From Bacteroidales bacterium (GTDB taxonomy: Bacteria > Bacteroidota > Bacteroidia > Bacteroidales > Muribaculaceae): DNA of 35,760 nt. This document shows, in pieces, positions 16,346 through 26,053 of the stretch. Numbering within the stretch: the stretch's first letter is position 1; each line of letters begins with the position of its first letter. Where the stretch lies: positions 1-35,760 of the forward strand of contig JALEMF010000042.1 of assembly GCA_022768005.1 (NCBI GenBank). Reading direction: 5' to 3'. A program made the translations under genes and the position numbers. Under the pieces are notes generated by a model. It was given only the letters and a program-made list of their open reading frames with translations, searched no databases and was not told the DNA's origin.

Positions 16346-17269
16346 ATGGAATCTTTTAAGGTAAATATCCTTGGTTGCGGCTCTGCGACACCGTCATTGC
16401 GACATTTGCAATCTTGTCAAGTAGTGGATTTTCGCGATTCATTGATGATGATTGATTGCGGAGAAGGAAGTCAGTTGGAATTAAGGCGACGTAAACTAAA
16501 ATTCACAAGACTTACACACATTTTCATCAGTCATATCCATGGTGACCATTGTTTGGGGCTTCCCGGGCTTCTTTCCACACTGTCGCTTCACGGACGTGAA
16601 GGCGGTGTGAAAGTGTATATGCTTAAAGATGGCATTAAACTTCTCAAGCCGGTTGTAGAATATTTATGCCAAAGATGCTCGTACGACCTTGAGTTTATCG
16701 AGATTCCGCCAAAAGGTGGCGTTCTCTTGGATACTAACGCATTGACTGTGGAAGCATTTCCACTGTACCACAGAGTGCCGTGCGTAGGATTTATATTCCG
16801 TGAAAAGGAAAAGTTGCGCCACATAAACGGTGAAATGGTAAAATTTTACGACGTACCCGTGCGACTGATCCCGGACATAAAAGCAGGTGCTGACTTAGTG
16901 CTGCCTGACGGTAGAATTATAGACAATTCTATCCTTACCACTCCAGCTACACCTTCAAGCAGTTACGCCTATTGCTCCGACACAATGTTTGACACCAGAG
17001 TGGCAGAGGCTGTAAAGGGAGTGGACACTATTTATCACGAAGCCACTTATCTGTCGGACCTCGCTCAAAGTGCGCACGAAAGAGGACACTCAACGGCTGC
17101 CGAAGCCGCACAGATAGCCAAGCTGGCAGGTGCAAAACGATTGATTATAGGACATTACTCCAAGAGATACATAGATTTCACTCCACTGCTTGAAGAGGCA
17201 CGTGCAATATTTCCTAACACCATTGCAGCTGATGAAGGACTCGTAGTGGATTTACATACGGCATTATGA
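16346..17269 (+). CDS. rnz: Ribonuclease Z (tRNA 3' endonuclease)
   Basis: 307 residues, the usual length of the short-form enzyme. It cuts tRNA precursors after the discriminator base so that CCA can be added; this fits the tRNA genes of the window, which do not encode CCA. The metallo-beta-lactamase zinc motif is SHIHGDHCLGLPGLL with His63, His65, Asp67 and His68. Further expected motifs are YCSDTMF, YHEATYL and AHERGHSTAAEAA. The start ATG gives the typical opening NILGCGSATP. The stop overlaps the tadA start by 4 bases (ATGA). Confidence 0.95.
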   Translation: MESFKVNILGCGSATPSLRHLQSCQVVDFRDSLMMIDCGEGSQLELRRRKLKFTRLTHIFISHIHGDHCLGLPGLLSTLSLHGREGGVKVYMLKDGIKLLKPVVEYLCQRCSYDLEFIEIPPKGGVLLDTNALTVEAFPLYHRVPCVGFIFREKEKLRHINGEMVKFYDVPVRLIPDIKAGADLVLPDGRIIDNSILTTPATPSSSYAYCSDTMFDTRVAEAVKGVDTIYHEATYLSDLAQSAHERGHSTAAEAAQIAKLAGAKRLIIGHYSKRYIDFTPLLEEARAIFPNTIAADEGLVVDLHTAL

Positions 17270-17709
17270 CTGAAGACGAAAGATACATGAAGTACGCCCT
17301 TGCTGAAGCTGAAGCGGCAATGGCTGAAGACGAAATTCCAATAGGCGCTGTCGTTGTGAGCAACGGCAGAGTGATAGGCAGAGGACATAACCTTACGGAG
17401 CGACTCGGAGACGTAACGGCTCATGCGGAAATGCAGGCTATTACTGCAGCTGCCGACACTATCGGAGGAAAATACCTGACGGACTGCACTCTGTACGTCA
17501 CAGTTGAGCCTTGCCTGATGTGTGCCGGTGCCATAGGTTGGAGTCAGATAAGCCGTATTGTGTACGGCGCCGATGATGAAAAGCGAGGTTATCATATTTA
17601 CACTCCTTTCAAACAGCCTTTTCACCCTAAAGCAACTGTGACGGCGGGAGTATTGCACAATGAATGTGCCGAACTTATCAAAAATTTTTTCGCAGCTAAA
17701 AGAAAATGA
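17266..17709 (+). CDS. tadA: tRNA-specific adenosine deaminase
   Basis: 147 residues. Cytidine-deaminase fold with zinc ligands and catalytic Glu in HAEMQAI (His53, Glu55) and PCLMC (Cys83, Cys86). It converts adenosine 34 of tRNA-Arg(ACG) to inosine. Length and the motif EIPIGAVVV fit TadA better than the related guanine or cytosine deaminases, but a broader nucleoside deaminase role is not excluded by sequence alone. It overlaps rnz and metH by 4 bases at each end, so the three are translationally coupled. Confidence 0.9.
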   Translation: MTEDERYMKYALAEAEAAMAEDEIPIGAVVVSNGRVIGRGHNLTERLGDVTAHAEMQAITAAADTIGGKYLTDCTLYVTVEPCLMCAGAIGWSQISRIVYGADDEKRGYHIYTPFKQPFHPKATVTAGVLHNECAELIKNFFAAKRK

Positions 17710-20700
17710 CAGATATTGTAGAAAAGTTATCATACCCAAAAAGAAGTAAAGTACTTATTGATTTAATAAAAAAGCGGATTGTCGTCCTTGACGGTGCTAT
17801 GGGCACTATGATTCAGCAATTCGGACTTGAGGAATCCGACTTCCACGTGCATTGCGAATGTCATAAAAAGCATGCCGAATCACGTCAGATGAAAGGCTGT
17901 AACGACATTCTTGTCCTATCTCGTCCCAATGTGATAGAAAAGTTACACCGAATGTATCTTGACGCCGGAGCGGATATCATCACCACTGACACATTTAATG
18001 CTAATGCTTTTTCACTTGCGGACTACAATATGTCTGATGCCGTCACAGAAATAAACCTTGCTGCTGCAAGGCTTTCAAGGAAGGTGGCTGAGGAATACGA
18101 AAAGGAAGAAGGCAGGACGTGCTTTGTCGCCGGCAGTGTCGGACCTACAAGCAAGTCGCTGACTATGGCAGCGAACTTGGGTGACTCTGTCACTTTCGAT
18201 GATTTTGTATCTGCTTACTACGACCAATGTCACGCACTGATAAGCGGAGGCGTTGATATTCTTGCTTTTGAAACTTTTTACGATGCCCTGAATGCCAAGG
18301 CTGCCATTTTTGCCGCAAGACGTGCTATGGTGGACCTTCAAGTACGGATTCCCGTAATGATTTCCGCCACGCTTAACCAAAACGGACAGACTCTGTCCGG
18401 AATGACTCTTGAAGCATTTATGGTGACGGTAAGCCATGCTAACCCTATCGCAATAGGAATAAACTGCGGTTTCGGTGCAGAGGCACTTGCGGAACATCTT
18501 TCGGAAATTGACAATTACACCGGTGGCGTGGTATTCTACCCTAATGCCGGATTGCCCAATGAACTGGGTGAGTACGAGCAGACTCCGGAGAAAATGGTGG
18601 AAGAAATTATCTCCACAGGCGCTATACACCGCGTAAACATCATCGGAGGTTGCTGCGGCACTACTCCGGCACATATTTCCGCTATCGCAAAGGCTGTAAA
18701 ATCCGTATCTCCGAGGAAAATAAGCGAGCCTGCCGCTTCACTACAAGTTGCCGGACTCAAAGCACTGGATTTTGCTACCCGGAACTTTGTAAATGTAGGG
18801 GAACGCTGCAATGTAGCCGGTAGCCGCAAGTTCCTGAGACTGATAAAAGAAAAAAATTACGATGAAGCTATCTCCGTGGCTGAAAATCAGATAGCTAAGG
18901 GTGCAGATATCATCGACATCAATATGGACGACGGACTCCTTGATGCTAAAGAATGTATGTCGCAATTCCTTATTAAGATTGCCACAGAGCCTAAAATCGC
19001 CACTGTACCCGTAATGGTGGATTCATCGGATTTTAACGTGATCAGCGAAGCACTGAAACTGATTCAGGGCAAGCCTGTTGTTAACTCCATTTCGTTGAAG
19101 GAAGGTGAAGATGCATTCATCTCTCGAGCAAGGCATATTTATGAAATGGGTGCGGCAATGGTGGTGATGGCTTTTGACGAAACCGGGCAAGCCACTACTG
19201 CAGAAAGACGAATAGAAGTATGCAGCCGTGCTTACAGGCTGCTGACGGACGCAGGCATTCCGCCTTGTGACATTATTTTTGACCCTAATATTCTCGCTGT
19301 TGCTACGGGACTTGAAGAACATAACAATTATGCCGTCGACTTTATTTCGGCTGCTAAATGGATTTCGGAAAATCTCCCTCACGTAAACATTTCCGGCGGA
19401 CTAAGCAACCTGTCATTCTCTTTCCGCGGAAATGACTACGTAAGAAATGTTATGCACTCCATTTTCATTGACAAAGCACGGAAGGCGGGCATGAAAATGG
19501 CTATTGTAAACCCTGCAGGCTTGATAAGGCTTGACACTATTCCATGTGAGTTATCTGATGCCGTAATTGATGTGCTGGACAATAAATCCTCTGATGCTAC
19601 TGACCGACTCGTGGAAATAGCGCCGAACTATATGGCGGCAAAAAAAGCGGCGACTGCAAAGACGGAAGCGGCTTCTACGCCGGACAAGCATTTATCCGAA
19701 CTGCTTATCAACGGCAAAACTACGGGTATTGAAGAAGATATTTCAGCACTACTCAGCTCCGGACTCACCGCTATCGCTATCATAGAAAAAATACTGATGG
19801 GAGCAATGAATATTGTGGGAGAACGCTTCGGCAAGGGCGAAATATTTTTACCACAAGTGGTGAAAAGTGCTTCGGTAATGAAAAAGGCTGTGGAAATTCT
19901 CACTCCGGAAATTGAAAAAAACAATTCAGGACGCAGAGGAATTCAAAACACTTACAAGATAGTTCTCGCTACTGTCAAGGGCGATGTACATGACATCGGG
20001 AAAAATATTGTTGCAGTAGTAATGAGATGTAACGGTTTCAGCGTGACAGATTTAGGAGTTATGACTCCGGCTGAAAAAATTGTAGATTCTGCCATTGAGA
20101 TCGGCGCTGATGCCGTAGGACTTAGCGGACTCATCACACCTTCGCTTGCGGAAATGGTAAGTGTGGCGCAACTTATGGAAAAGAGAGGACTGAAAATTCC
20201 GCTATTCATCGGTGGAGCAACCACTTCGGATTTGCACACCGCTCTCAAAATAGCAACCGCCTATTCCGCCGCTGTCGTACACACCGGTGATGCCGCACAA
20301 CTCGCTGCGGAAGCAAAAAAATATTTAGATACACTTACCGCCCAATCAGCTTTCACTGACAACTATTTAAGACAAGAAAAATTGCGCTCAGAGTACGTTA
20401 TGAACGAAGTTAAAGCTATGCCGCTCATCGAGGCAAGAGCTATGCGCAAGGTTTTGTCATTCAAGTCGGAAAAATTCGTTCCTTTTTCCGTGACGTACGG
20501 AATAAGAGTAAAAGATATTCGCAGCAGAATAAACTGGCGACAGTACCTGGCAGGCTGGAAACTTAATCCCGCAGAAATCTCAAAAAGCGAAAACGAAAGG
20601 TCTGAAGTAGTAAAAGACCTGTTATCCAACGCAAACGATTTGCTGGACATAATGGTAAAAGATGACGTCAAACTAACGGCTAAAATTGAAGTTCTTGACG

Positions 20701-21296
20701 CCTGCGCTGCGGAAGACGATATTGAATTAACATACGGTGAGGAAACGATCGTACTGCCTGTGCTTAGACAGACGAGCGTATTATCCTGTATGCCCACACT
20801 TTCACTGTCAGACTTCGTCCCTCAGAAAGACACGGGCAGCACTACTCCGGTATGCCTGTTTGCCGTGACTGTCGGTGCTGCCGTTTACAGCAAATATGTA
20901 CACGATTCGGCAACATACGATGGTATTCTTGCTGATTTACTTCTAAGCCGACTCGCGGAAGCGGCTACTGATTATGTTCATAAAGAAATTATCAGTCAGC
21001 ATTTTGAATCCATTGGTATCCGTCCTGCTGTAGGTTATCCTTCCCTACCGGACCAATCTATAGTACTACTCCTTGACAAGGTATTAAAATACGAGGATAT
21101 GGACGTAAAACTCACAGAAAATGGAGCTATCTTCCCTTCGGCTACAATCACAGGACTGATTTTTCCGCATAGTGATGCACAATATTTCTCACTCGGCGAA
21201 CTATCGGAAGAACAGAGAAATGATTACGCTCATCGCCGCGGATTTACCTCCGAGCAGGCTGACAAATTTTTACCCTCAATGAAAAAATATATTTAA
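17706..21296 (+). CDS. metH: Cobalamin-dependent methionine synthase
   Basis: 1196 residues, near the usual length of about 1230. It moves a methyl group from methyltetrahydrofolate through cobalamin to homocysteine. Modules in order: homocysteine domain (VVLDGAMGTMIQQFGL; zinc cysteines in GINCGFG and GGCCGTTPAH), pterin domain (from about residue 360, FVNVGERCNVAGSRKF), cobalamin domain with the axial His762 in GDVHDIGKNIV, and a C-terminal reactivation domain (RPAVGYPSLPD near 1115). All four modules are intact. No cobalamin or SAM riboswitch is seen; the gene is in an operon with RNA-modifying genes, so it relies on the rnz promoter or an internal one. Cobalamin would arrive through TonB-dependent uptake, a function supported by the tonB operon that follows. 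Confidence 0.97.
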   Translation: MTDIVEKLSYPKRSKVLIDLIKKRIVVLDGAMGTMIQQFGLEESDFHVHCECHKKHAESRQMKGCNDILVLSRPNVIEKLHRMYLDAGADIITTDTFNANAFSLADYNMSDAVTEINLAAARLSRKVAEEYEKEEGRTCFVAGSVGPTSKSLTMAANLGDSVTFDDFVSAYYDQCHALISGGVDILAFETFYDALNAKAAIFAARRAMVDLQVRIPVMISATLNQNGQTLSGMTLEAFMVTVSHANPIAIGINCGFGAEALAEHLSEIDNYTGGVVFYPNAGLPNELGEYEQTPEKMVEEIISTGAIHRVNIIGGCCGTTPAHISAIAKAVKSVSPRKISEPAASLQVAGLKALDFATRNFVNVGERCNVAGSRKFLRLIKEKNYDEAISVAENQIAKGADIIDINMDDGLLDAKECMSQFLIKIATEPKIATVPVMVDSSDFNVISEALKLIQGKPVVNSISLKEGEDAFISRARHIYEMGAAMVVMAFDETGQATTAERRIEVCSRAYRLLTDAGIPPCDIIFDPNILAVATGLEEHNNYAVDFISAAKWISENLPHVNISGGLSNLSFSFRGNDYVRNVMHSIFIDKARKAGMKMAIVNPAGLIRLDTIPCELSDAVIDVLDNKSSDATDRLVEIAPNYMAAKKAATAKTEAASTPDKHLSELLINGKTTGIEEDISALLSSGLTAIAIIEKILMGAMNIVGERFGKGEIFLPQVVKSASVMKKAVEILTPEIEKNNSGRRGIQNTYKIVLATVKGDVHDIGKNIVAVVMRCNGFSVTDLGVMTPAEKIVDSAIEIGADAVGLSGLITPSLAEMVSVAQLMEKRGLKIPLFIGGATTSDLHTALKIATAYSAAVVHTGDAAQLAAEAKKYLDTLTAQSAFTDNYLRQEKLRSEYVMNEVKAMPLIEARAMRKVLSFKSEKFVPFSVTYGIRVKDIRSRINWRQYLAGWKLNPAEISKSENERSEVVKDLLSNANDLLDIMVKDDVKLTAKIEVLDACAAEDDIELTYGEETIVLPVLRQTSVLSCMPTLSLSDFVPQKDTGSTTPVCLFAVTVGAAVYSKYVHDSATYDGILADLLLSRLAEAATDYVHKEIISQHFESIGIRPAVGYPSLPDQSIVLLLDKVLKYEDMDVKLTENGAIFPSATITGLIFPHSDAQYFSLGELSEEQRNDYAHRRGFTSEQADKFLPSMKKYI

Positions 21297-21308
21297 CAAT
21301 ACAGTCCT

Positions 21309-22274
21309 ATGAACAAAATTCTCATTGCATTAATGGCTGCACTAAGCCCGATGGCATTAGCGGCTAAAAACATAGATATCGTAGTAAAAACCGACACGTT
21401 TTCTCTGCCGGGAGTACTGACAGTGCCCGATAAGGTTGTAGGAAAAGTACCTTGCGTGGTATTCGTTCACGGTTCCGGACCTAATGACAGAGACGAAACC
21501 ATAGGGCCGAACAAAGTATTTAAGGACATTGCCGATTCTCTTTCCATAAACGGCATTGCATCGCTTCGATACGACAAAAGGACACTTGTCTATGGCGAAA
21601 AATATCTGCCTCAAGGTGCTGAAGCAAATTACTATTACGAGACTGTTGCAGACGCCGTTTCTGCTGTAGAAACAGCTTGCAATTTACCTGAAATAGATTC
21701 AAACAGTGTGTACGTATTAGGGCATAGCCTCGGTGCTATGTTAGCACCTGAAATTGCACAAAAATCAGGCAAAACATCAGGACTGATAATGCTCGCACCA
21801 CCGGCACAAAAAATTCTTGACTTAATGCTCGCTCAGTGCAACTACCTCAAAAATGTTTACTCCAAACTTGGCGCAACGCAAGCAGTGGAAATTATGAATC
21901 AAATGGCAGTGGCTGCTGAAAATGGTAAAAAAATCGGTAATGCCGACTACGACGAGAAAATCGGCTTACCTCAAGGACTAACTGAAAGTTACATCAAATA
22001 CGACAACGAATACAATCCGGTACAAGTAGCGGAATCGCTATCTATACCCATATTTATGGCATTCGGTTTTCGCGATTATCAAGTGCCGTTCAGCAACTAC
22101 AACATTTGGCTGAAAGCAATGTCAAAGCACAAAAATGCCAATGTGAAAATTTACTTCAACGTCAACCACATTATGCGAGAAGGAGTCGGCGAACCTTCAC
22201 CACTTGAATACAACGAAAAAAGAGCAATGTCGCCACAAGTGATGAAAGACATCATCACATTCATCAAGAAATAA
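21309..22274 (+). CDS. Exported alpha/beta hydrolase
   Basis: 321 residues with a Sec signal peptide (about 1-18, ending ALA). An alpha/beta hydrolase fold is shown by the oxyanion segment VVFVHGSGPNDRDE, the nucleophile elbow GHSLG (Ser140), a probable acid Asp in FGFRDYQVP and a C-terminal His in NVNHIMRE. Proteins with this opening are usually annotated as esterases or dienelactone-hydrolase-like; the substrate is unknown. It starts 12 bases after metH and is probably the last gene of the operon. Confidence 0.85.
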   Translation: MNKILIALMAALSPMALAAKNIDIVVKTDTFSLPGVLTVPDKVVGKVPCVVFVHGSGPNDRDETIGPNKVFKDIADSLSINGIASLRYDKRTLVYGEKYLPQGAEANYYYETVADAVSAVETACNLPEIDSNSVYVLGHSLGAMLAPEIAQKSGKTSGLIMLAPPAQKILDLMLAQCNYLKNVYSKLGATQAVEIMNQMAVAAENGKKIGNADYDEKIGLPQGLTESYIKYDNEYNPVQVAESLSIPIFMAFGFRDYQVPFSNYNIWLKAMSKHKNANVKIYFNVNHIMREGVGEPSPLEYNEKRAMSPQVMKDIITFIKK

Positions 22275-22380
22275 TGTCACCACATTCGCAAAACATTTTG
22301 CCTTAATGCCCTTGCTGCCTTTTTAACCCTTCCGCAATCTTCATCATTTTCGTCTTTGAAGTCCTTTTAGCCTTAAAGCC
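22275..22380 (+). other. C/T-rich, G-poor 3' region
   Basis: Plus-strand composition resembles 12089-12180 (TGCC and CCTT runs) and likewise follows a plus-strand gene end. Possible Rho loading region upstream of the hairpin at 22388. Inference only. Confidence 0.25.
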
Positions 22381-22387
22381 ACAAAAA

Positions 22388-22421
22388 ATAAAGGCTGTAT
22401 CACAAAAGATACAGCCTTTAT
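22388..22421 (-). terminator. Terminator of the exb-tonB operon, perhaps bidirectional
   Basis: A perfect 14-bp stem (ATAAAGGCTGTATC with GATACAGCCTTTAT, 6-base loop). On the minus strand it runs into TTTTTTG, ideal for stopping tonB transcripts; on the plus strand the T tract is only part of the stem. Confidence 0.9.
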
Positions 22422-22442
22422 CGTATAGCGAATAATCAATGA

Positions 22443-23300
22443 TTATACACCCTGGAGTTTGAAGTTAATAGGTAATGTGTACCATACGTTAACAGGTTGA
22501 CCGTTCATACGACCCGGGATAAAGTTAGGAAGAGATTTTACAACTCTTACAGCTTCCTTATCAAGGTCTTGGTCACGGCTACGGATAACCTTAACCTCAC
22601 CAACGCTACCATTCTTGGTAACGACGAATTGAACTACTACTTTACCTTGAATATTGTTCTCAGCTGCCATAGTCGGGTAGCGGAGGTGTTCTTGGATATA
22701 TTTCATAAGTTCTGCATCACCGCCCGGGAATTTAGGCATTTGTTCTACAGATACGAATACCTGTTCAGGTTCCGGTTTCTTTTCCTCAACGATAACTTCG
22801 TCTTTGTATTCACGAACTACGTTAATATCATCAGTACCCTTGTCGAAGTTAGTACTACCAATAGCAGTTTGAGATTCCTTAATTTCATCTTGAGACTTAA
22901 TTTCTTCAACAACTTCGTTATCGTCAGCAATAGCGATTTCAGTTGCCTTCATTGTATTAAGTACCTCTTCAGGAAGAACTTCAGGTTTCTGTTCTTCAAC
23001 ACGTTGTTGAACTTCTTCTTCTTCAGGTTGTTCCTGTTCTTCAGCAAGAGCAGCCATAGCCTGTTGTTCGGCAAGAAGTTGGAGTTCCTTTTCCTTCTGT
23101 TCCATACGGTAGTCATTGTACTTTCCGTAAGCGAAAGAAAGGATAAGGATAACGATAACACCGATAACGGTGATTAACATAGCCTTATTGTGGCGTTTGT
23201 CTGATTGAGCACGAAGCACGTATGCACCGAACTCTTTATTTTTACCCTCAAATACGAGGTCGCGCCATTCTTTTGATGAAAGATCTACATCTTGTGCCAT
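22443..23300 (-). CDS. tonB: TonB energy transducer
   Basis: 285 residues. A cytoplasmic N-terminal helix with the Bacteroidetes pattern EWRDLVFEGKNKEFGAYVLR precedes one transmembrane helix (about 41-58). A Glu/Gln-rich, coiled-coil-like periplasmic span (about 65-190, with EEQKPEV and EEKKPEPEQV) crosses the periplasm. The C-terminal TonB domain (about 195-285) holds MPKFPGGDAELMKYI and YPTMAAENNIQGKVVVQFVV. It passes proton-motive energy from ExbB/ExbD to outer-membrane receptors such as SusC-like and cobalamin transporters. It is the last gene of the exbB-exbD-exbD-tonB operon. Confidence 0.95.
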   Translation of the reverse strand: MAQDVDLSSKEWRDLVFEGKNKEFGAYVLRAQSDKRHNKAMLITVIGVIVILILSFAYGKYNDYRMEQKEKELQLLAEQQAMAALAEEQEQPEEEEVQQRVEEQKPEVLPEEVLNTMKATEIAIADDNEVVEEIKSQDEIKESQTAIGSTNFDKGTDDINVVREYKDEVIVEEKKPEPEQVFVSVEQMPKFPGGDAELMKYIQEHLRYPTMAAENNIQGKVVVQFVVTKNGSVGEVKVIRSRDQDLDKEAVRVVKSLPNFIPGRMNGQPVNVWYTLPINFKLQGV

Positions 23301-23343
23301 TTACTTTTAATTTTAAAGGTTAATAATATAGTCATTCATCACG

Positions 23344-24090
23344 TTAATGTTTAGGATGTTTTGCGATGTAGTCAAGAATCAATGCAGAGTCAACTTGATT
23401 GATGTTATCGATTTGATAACGAGAAATCTGGTTAATTTGCATTTCGTCAAGAGCAGTAATCACGCTTTCCCAAGAAGCCTCGGGAGTAGCCTTGATAATA
23501 ACTACCGGACGCACGAGAGTAGAGTCGTTACGAATCTCTTTTGCACGTTTCTGATATTCCTCATCGGTAATTTTCTTTTCGCGCCAAAGAGCTTTTTGCT
23601 CATTAATTTTTTCAAGTGCTTCCTTGTTTTTATTATGAAGGATTTTGCGGATACCTTGTTCACCATCTGCAGTATTACCAAGGAAACGTTCCTGGTGAAG
23701 TACACCATAGTTATCCGGAGATTCATCGATAAGACCATCCTTGTTACTATCTTCTACGAAAGGTTTACCTTCGTAGTAATAAATGATGTTCATAGGACGA
23801 CCTTCACCATCTGTCTTGATGTTACCCTTAGAGTCACGTTCAGTGGTAAGGATTAGCGTGATAGCTTCTGAATTCTTTGCTTTAGTTTGTTGCTCTTCAC
23901 TCTCAATCTTCTCATTAGAAGGTAATGAGATATTAAGAGTCTGTGACTTAATCATTGTAGTACACAGCATGAAGAACGTAATCAAAAGCATGTTCATATC
24001 CACCATAGGAGTAAAGTCCACGTGGATACTCATCTTCTTTTGGGCGCCTTTTTTCTTTTTGCCGCCGCTTGATTGTTCAATTTGTGCCAT
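23344..24090 (-). CDS. ExbD-type proton channel subunit with extended periplasmic domain (second copy)
   Basis: 248 residues, against about 140 in E. coli ExbD. A Lys-rich N-terminus precedes the transmembrane helix DFTPMVDMNMLLITFFML, whose Asp31 is the proton-path residue of the family. The periplasmic part has an insertion of about 100 residues with DSNKDGLIDES, resembling a DxNxDGxxD calcium loop, and a coiled-coil-like Lys/Glu stretch. The ending (VIIKATPEASWESVITALDE) matches the core ExbD/TolR fold. It lies 5 bases downstream of the first exbD. The two probably form a heteromer with ExbB; in Bacteroidetes paired exbD genes are common. Confidence 0.9.
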   Translation of the reverse strand: MAQIEQSSGGKKKKGAQKKMSIHVDFTPMVDMNMLLITFFMLCTTMIKSQTLNISLPSNEKIESEEQQTKAKNSEAITLILTTERDSKGNIKTDGEGRPMNIIYYYEGKPFVEDSNKDGLIDESPDNYGVLHQERFLGNTADGEQGIRKILHNKNKEALEKINEQKALWREKKITDEEYQKRAKEIRNDSTLVRPVVIIKATPEASWESVITALDEMQINQISRYQIDNINQVDSALILDYIAKHPKH

Positions 24091-24095
24091 AATGA

Positions 24096-24830
24096 TTAAT
24101 CATTTTCTGTTTTAAGAGCAGTCATTACACTAAAACGGTTCATCTTGATTGTCTGCAAGTTATCAAGCACACCGTGAATAGTTTGGTAGTTTGTGTTGTG
24201 GTCTGCCTTTACTGCGATACCTTCACCCTTCTTCATTGCATCGCGAAGATTGTCGTCTGAAGAATTGTAAATTGCACGCATCCAGATTTGGAACTCATTA
24301 GTGATTTCCTTAGCACCACTTGCATCTTGGAATACTATCTCTGTCATAGGTATGCCGGCTTGCGGATTTTCCATATTGCCTACGAATTCATCTTGCTTTG
24401 CTTGATCAAGAGCAAGGAACTCATGCATTACTGCCAATGGAACACCGAATGTACCTATTTTAGAGAATTTTTCTGCATCTTGTTGAGTAATATTAGTTTT
24501 TTTGCCGGTTACATCTTCATATCGTTTAGCGGCTGCTAAGAGAGCCTCTTTACGAACTGATTCAGAAGACCATGATTCATCGTATGTGTCAAGGTCTGCT
24601 TCACCAAGGATTGAGATGAATACCTTACCTTCAGGGCTTACAAGGATTTGAGCTACGTTTGAAGTCGGCACCTTGATTTCTGAAACTGATGACGGTGTAA
24701 TCACAGTCACAGGCTCTTTTGTAAGGAATGTTGAGGTCAACATGAAGAAAGTAAGCAAAAGAACAGTCACGTCACTCATCGCGGTCATGTCGATGAGCGT
24801 ACTCTTTCTTTTAATTTTTACTTTGCCCAT
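24096..24830 (-). CDS. ExbD-type proton channel subunit (first copy)
   Basis: 244 residues. The transmembrane helix is DMTAMSDVTVLLLTFFML with the conserved Asp20. A long periplasmic part includes the core ending GIAVKADHNTNYQTIHGVLD. It differs clearly from the second copy and has no calcium-loop motif, so the two are not recent duplicates. It starts 53 bases after exbB and ends 5 bases before the second exbD. Confidence 0.9.
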   Translation of the reverse strand: MGKVKIKRKSTLIDMTAMSDVTVLLLTFFMLTSTFLTKEPVTVITPSSVSEIKVPTSNVAQILVSPEGKVFISILGEADLDTYDESWSSESVRKEALLAAAKRYEDVTGKKTNITQQDAEKFSKIGTFGVPLAVMHEFLALDQAKQDEFVGNMENPQAGIPMTEIVFQDASGAKEITNEFQIWMRAIYNSSDDNLRDAMKKGEGIAVKADHNTNYQTIHGVLDNLQTIKMNRFSVMTALKTEND

Positions 24831-24883
24831 ATTTTACCTTTAATTTAAATTGTTGATTGATTAATTAAAAAGGAAAATACGGA

Positions 24884-25741
24884 TTAGTGATTAGCTGCGA
24901 ATGTTTGTACGATTGAGTAGCCAATCTCGTCGATAGCGTATGTAAGGTTATCGATTTTGTTAGTGTAGAAGTTATAAGAAATAACTGCGAATGCACCTGT
25001 TGCAATACCGAATGCAGTGTTCACAAGTGCTTCAGAAATACCTGTTGAAAGTTCTGTTGAGTCAGGAGCACCTGATGCTGAAAGTGCTTGGAATGATTTG
25101 ATCATACCTAACACAGTACCGAGAAGTCCGACAAGTGTACCAAGAGTAGTAAGTGTTGCTACGATTGGAAGGTTTTGTTGGAGTGATGGCATTTCCATTG
25201 CAGTTGCTTCTTCAACTTCTTTTTGAAGAGTTGCAATCTTTTGTTCTTTTGAAAGAACTGTGTTTTCTTCCATTTCTTTGTAACGTACGAGTGCAGCAGA
25301 AACTACAGCAGCAACAGAACCTTGTTGTTTTTTGCAGAGTTCTTGAGCGGCAGCGATGTCTTCTTTAACGAGGCACGCTTTTACGTTTTTCACGAATTTT
25401 GTGATGTTACCTTTACCTTTTGCGCTTGAAAGTGCGATTGCACGTTCAATAGAAATAACGATAACTGTCAAGAAAAGAGTTTGAAGAATAGGTACGATGA
25501 AACCACCTTTGTAAACTGTACCGATAAGGTCAACAGGGTGAAACTTGAGTTCATCAGGAGCAAATGCCATTGATACGAAATCACGAGCTCCTTCGAATTC
25601 AAAGTGGCTCGGACCACCAAACACGAAGAGGAAGAGTGTTACAGCTACGATAAAGCATGCAACGATTACCAAGAATGCGTTCTTGATACCACGAACATTG
25701 CCACCTGCAACTAATGCAGTCTTTTGAGAAGGCTTTTCCAT
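24884..25741 (-). CDS. exbB: ExbB/TolQ-type proton channel protein
   Basis: 285 residues. Four hydrophobic segments: an extra N-terminal helix (about 22-44), then the three of the MotA/TolQ/ExbB fold (about 74-97, LPIVATLTTLGTLVGLLGTV near 190-210, and GISEALVNTAFGIATGAFAV near 234-254). The last two line the proton channel. It energises TonB with the two ExbD proteins encoded just downstream. The ATG at 25741 fits; upstream lies a 515-base gap with hairpins. Confidence 0.93.
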   Translation of the reverse strand: MEKPSQKTALVAGGNVRGIKNAFLVIVACFIVAVTLFLFVFGGPSHFEFEGARDFVSMAFAPDELKFHPVDLIGTVYKGGFIVPILQTLFLTVIVISIERAIALSSAKGKGNITKFVKNVKACLVKEDIAAAQELCKKQQGSVAAVVSAALVRYKEMEENTVLSKEQKIATLQKEVEEATAMEMPSLQQNLPIVATLTTLGTLVGLLGTVLGMIKSFQALSASGAPDSTELSTGISEALVNTAFGIATGAFAVISYNFYTNKIDNLTYAIDEIGYSIVQTFAANH

Positions 25742-25895
25742 AATTGAAATTACTTTGATAATGTTATTAAATATTTATGAATTAATTATTTAAGAATATT
25801 TCTTTTTTCTTTATTACACTTAAGGTGGACTTAAAAAGTTATGCTGTCTTGTTATTATACACAATTATTTTTCGACATTATATGAAATGCCTGTG

Positions 25896-25903
25896 CAAAT
25901 GTA
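25896..25903 (-). promoter_or_regulatory. Candidate promoter of the exbB operon (TACATTTG)
   Basis: The minus strand reads TACATTTG, matching TAnnTTTG, giving a leader of about 150 bases to exbB. No TTTG lies at the usual distance; an A/T tract is there instead. Confidence 0.4.
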
Positions 25904-26053
25904 TCCATACATTTTCAAAAAAAAAAATTTTATAGCCACTTTTTCGCTTTCAGTCACTCATTTTTCACGTTTTTTTTGTTTTCTCGCTTGAATACATTTA
26001 TCCTTATAACGGAATACTCTCCGTTTTATTATAAATTGCATATAACAAAACAC

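Noticed and set aside
16173-17705. Cobalamin or SAM riboswitch for metH
   Set aside because: metH starts inside the tadA gene, and the operon leader shows no B12-box or SAM-riboswitch pattern.
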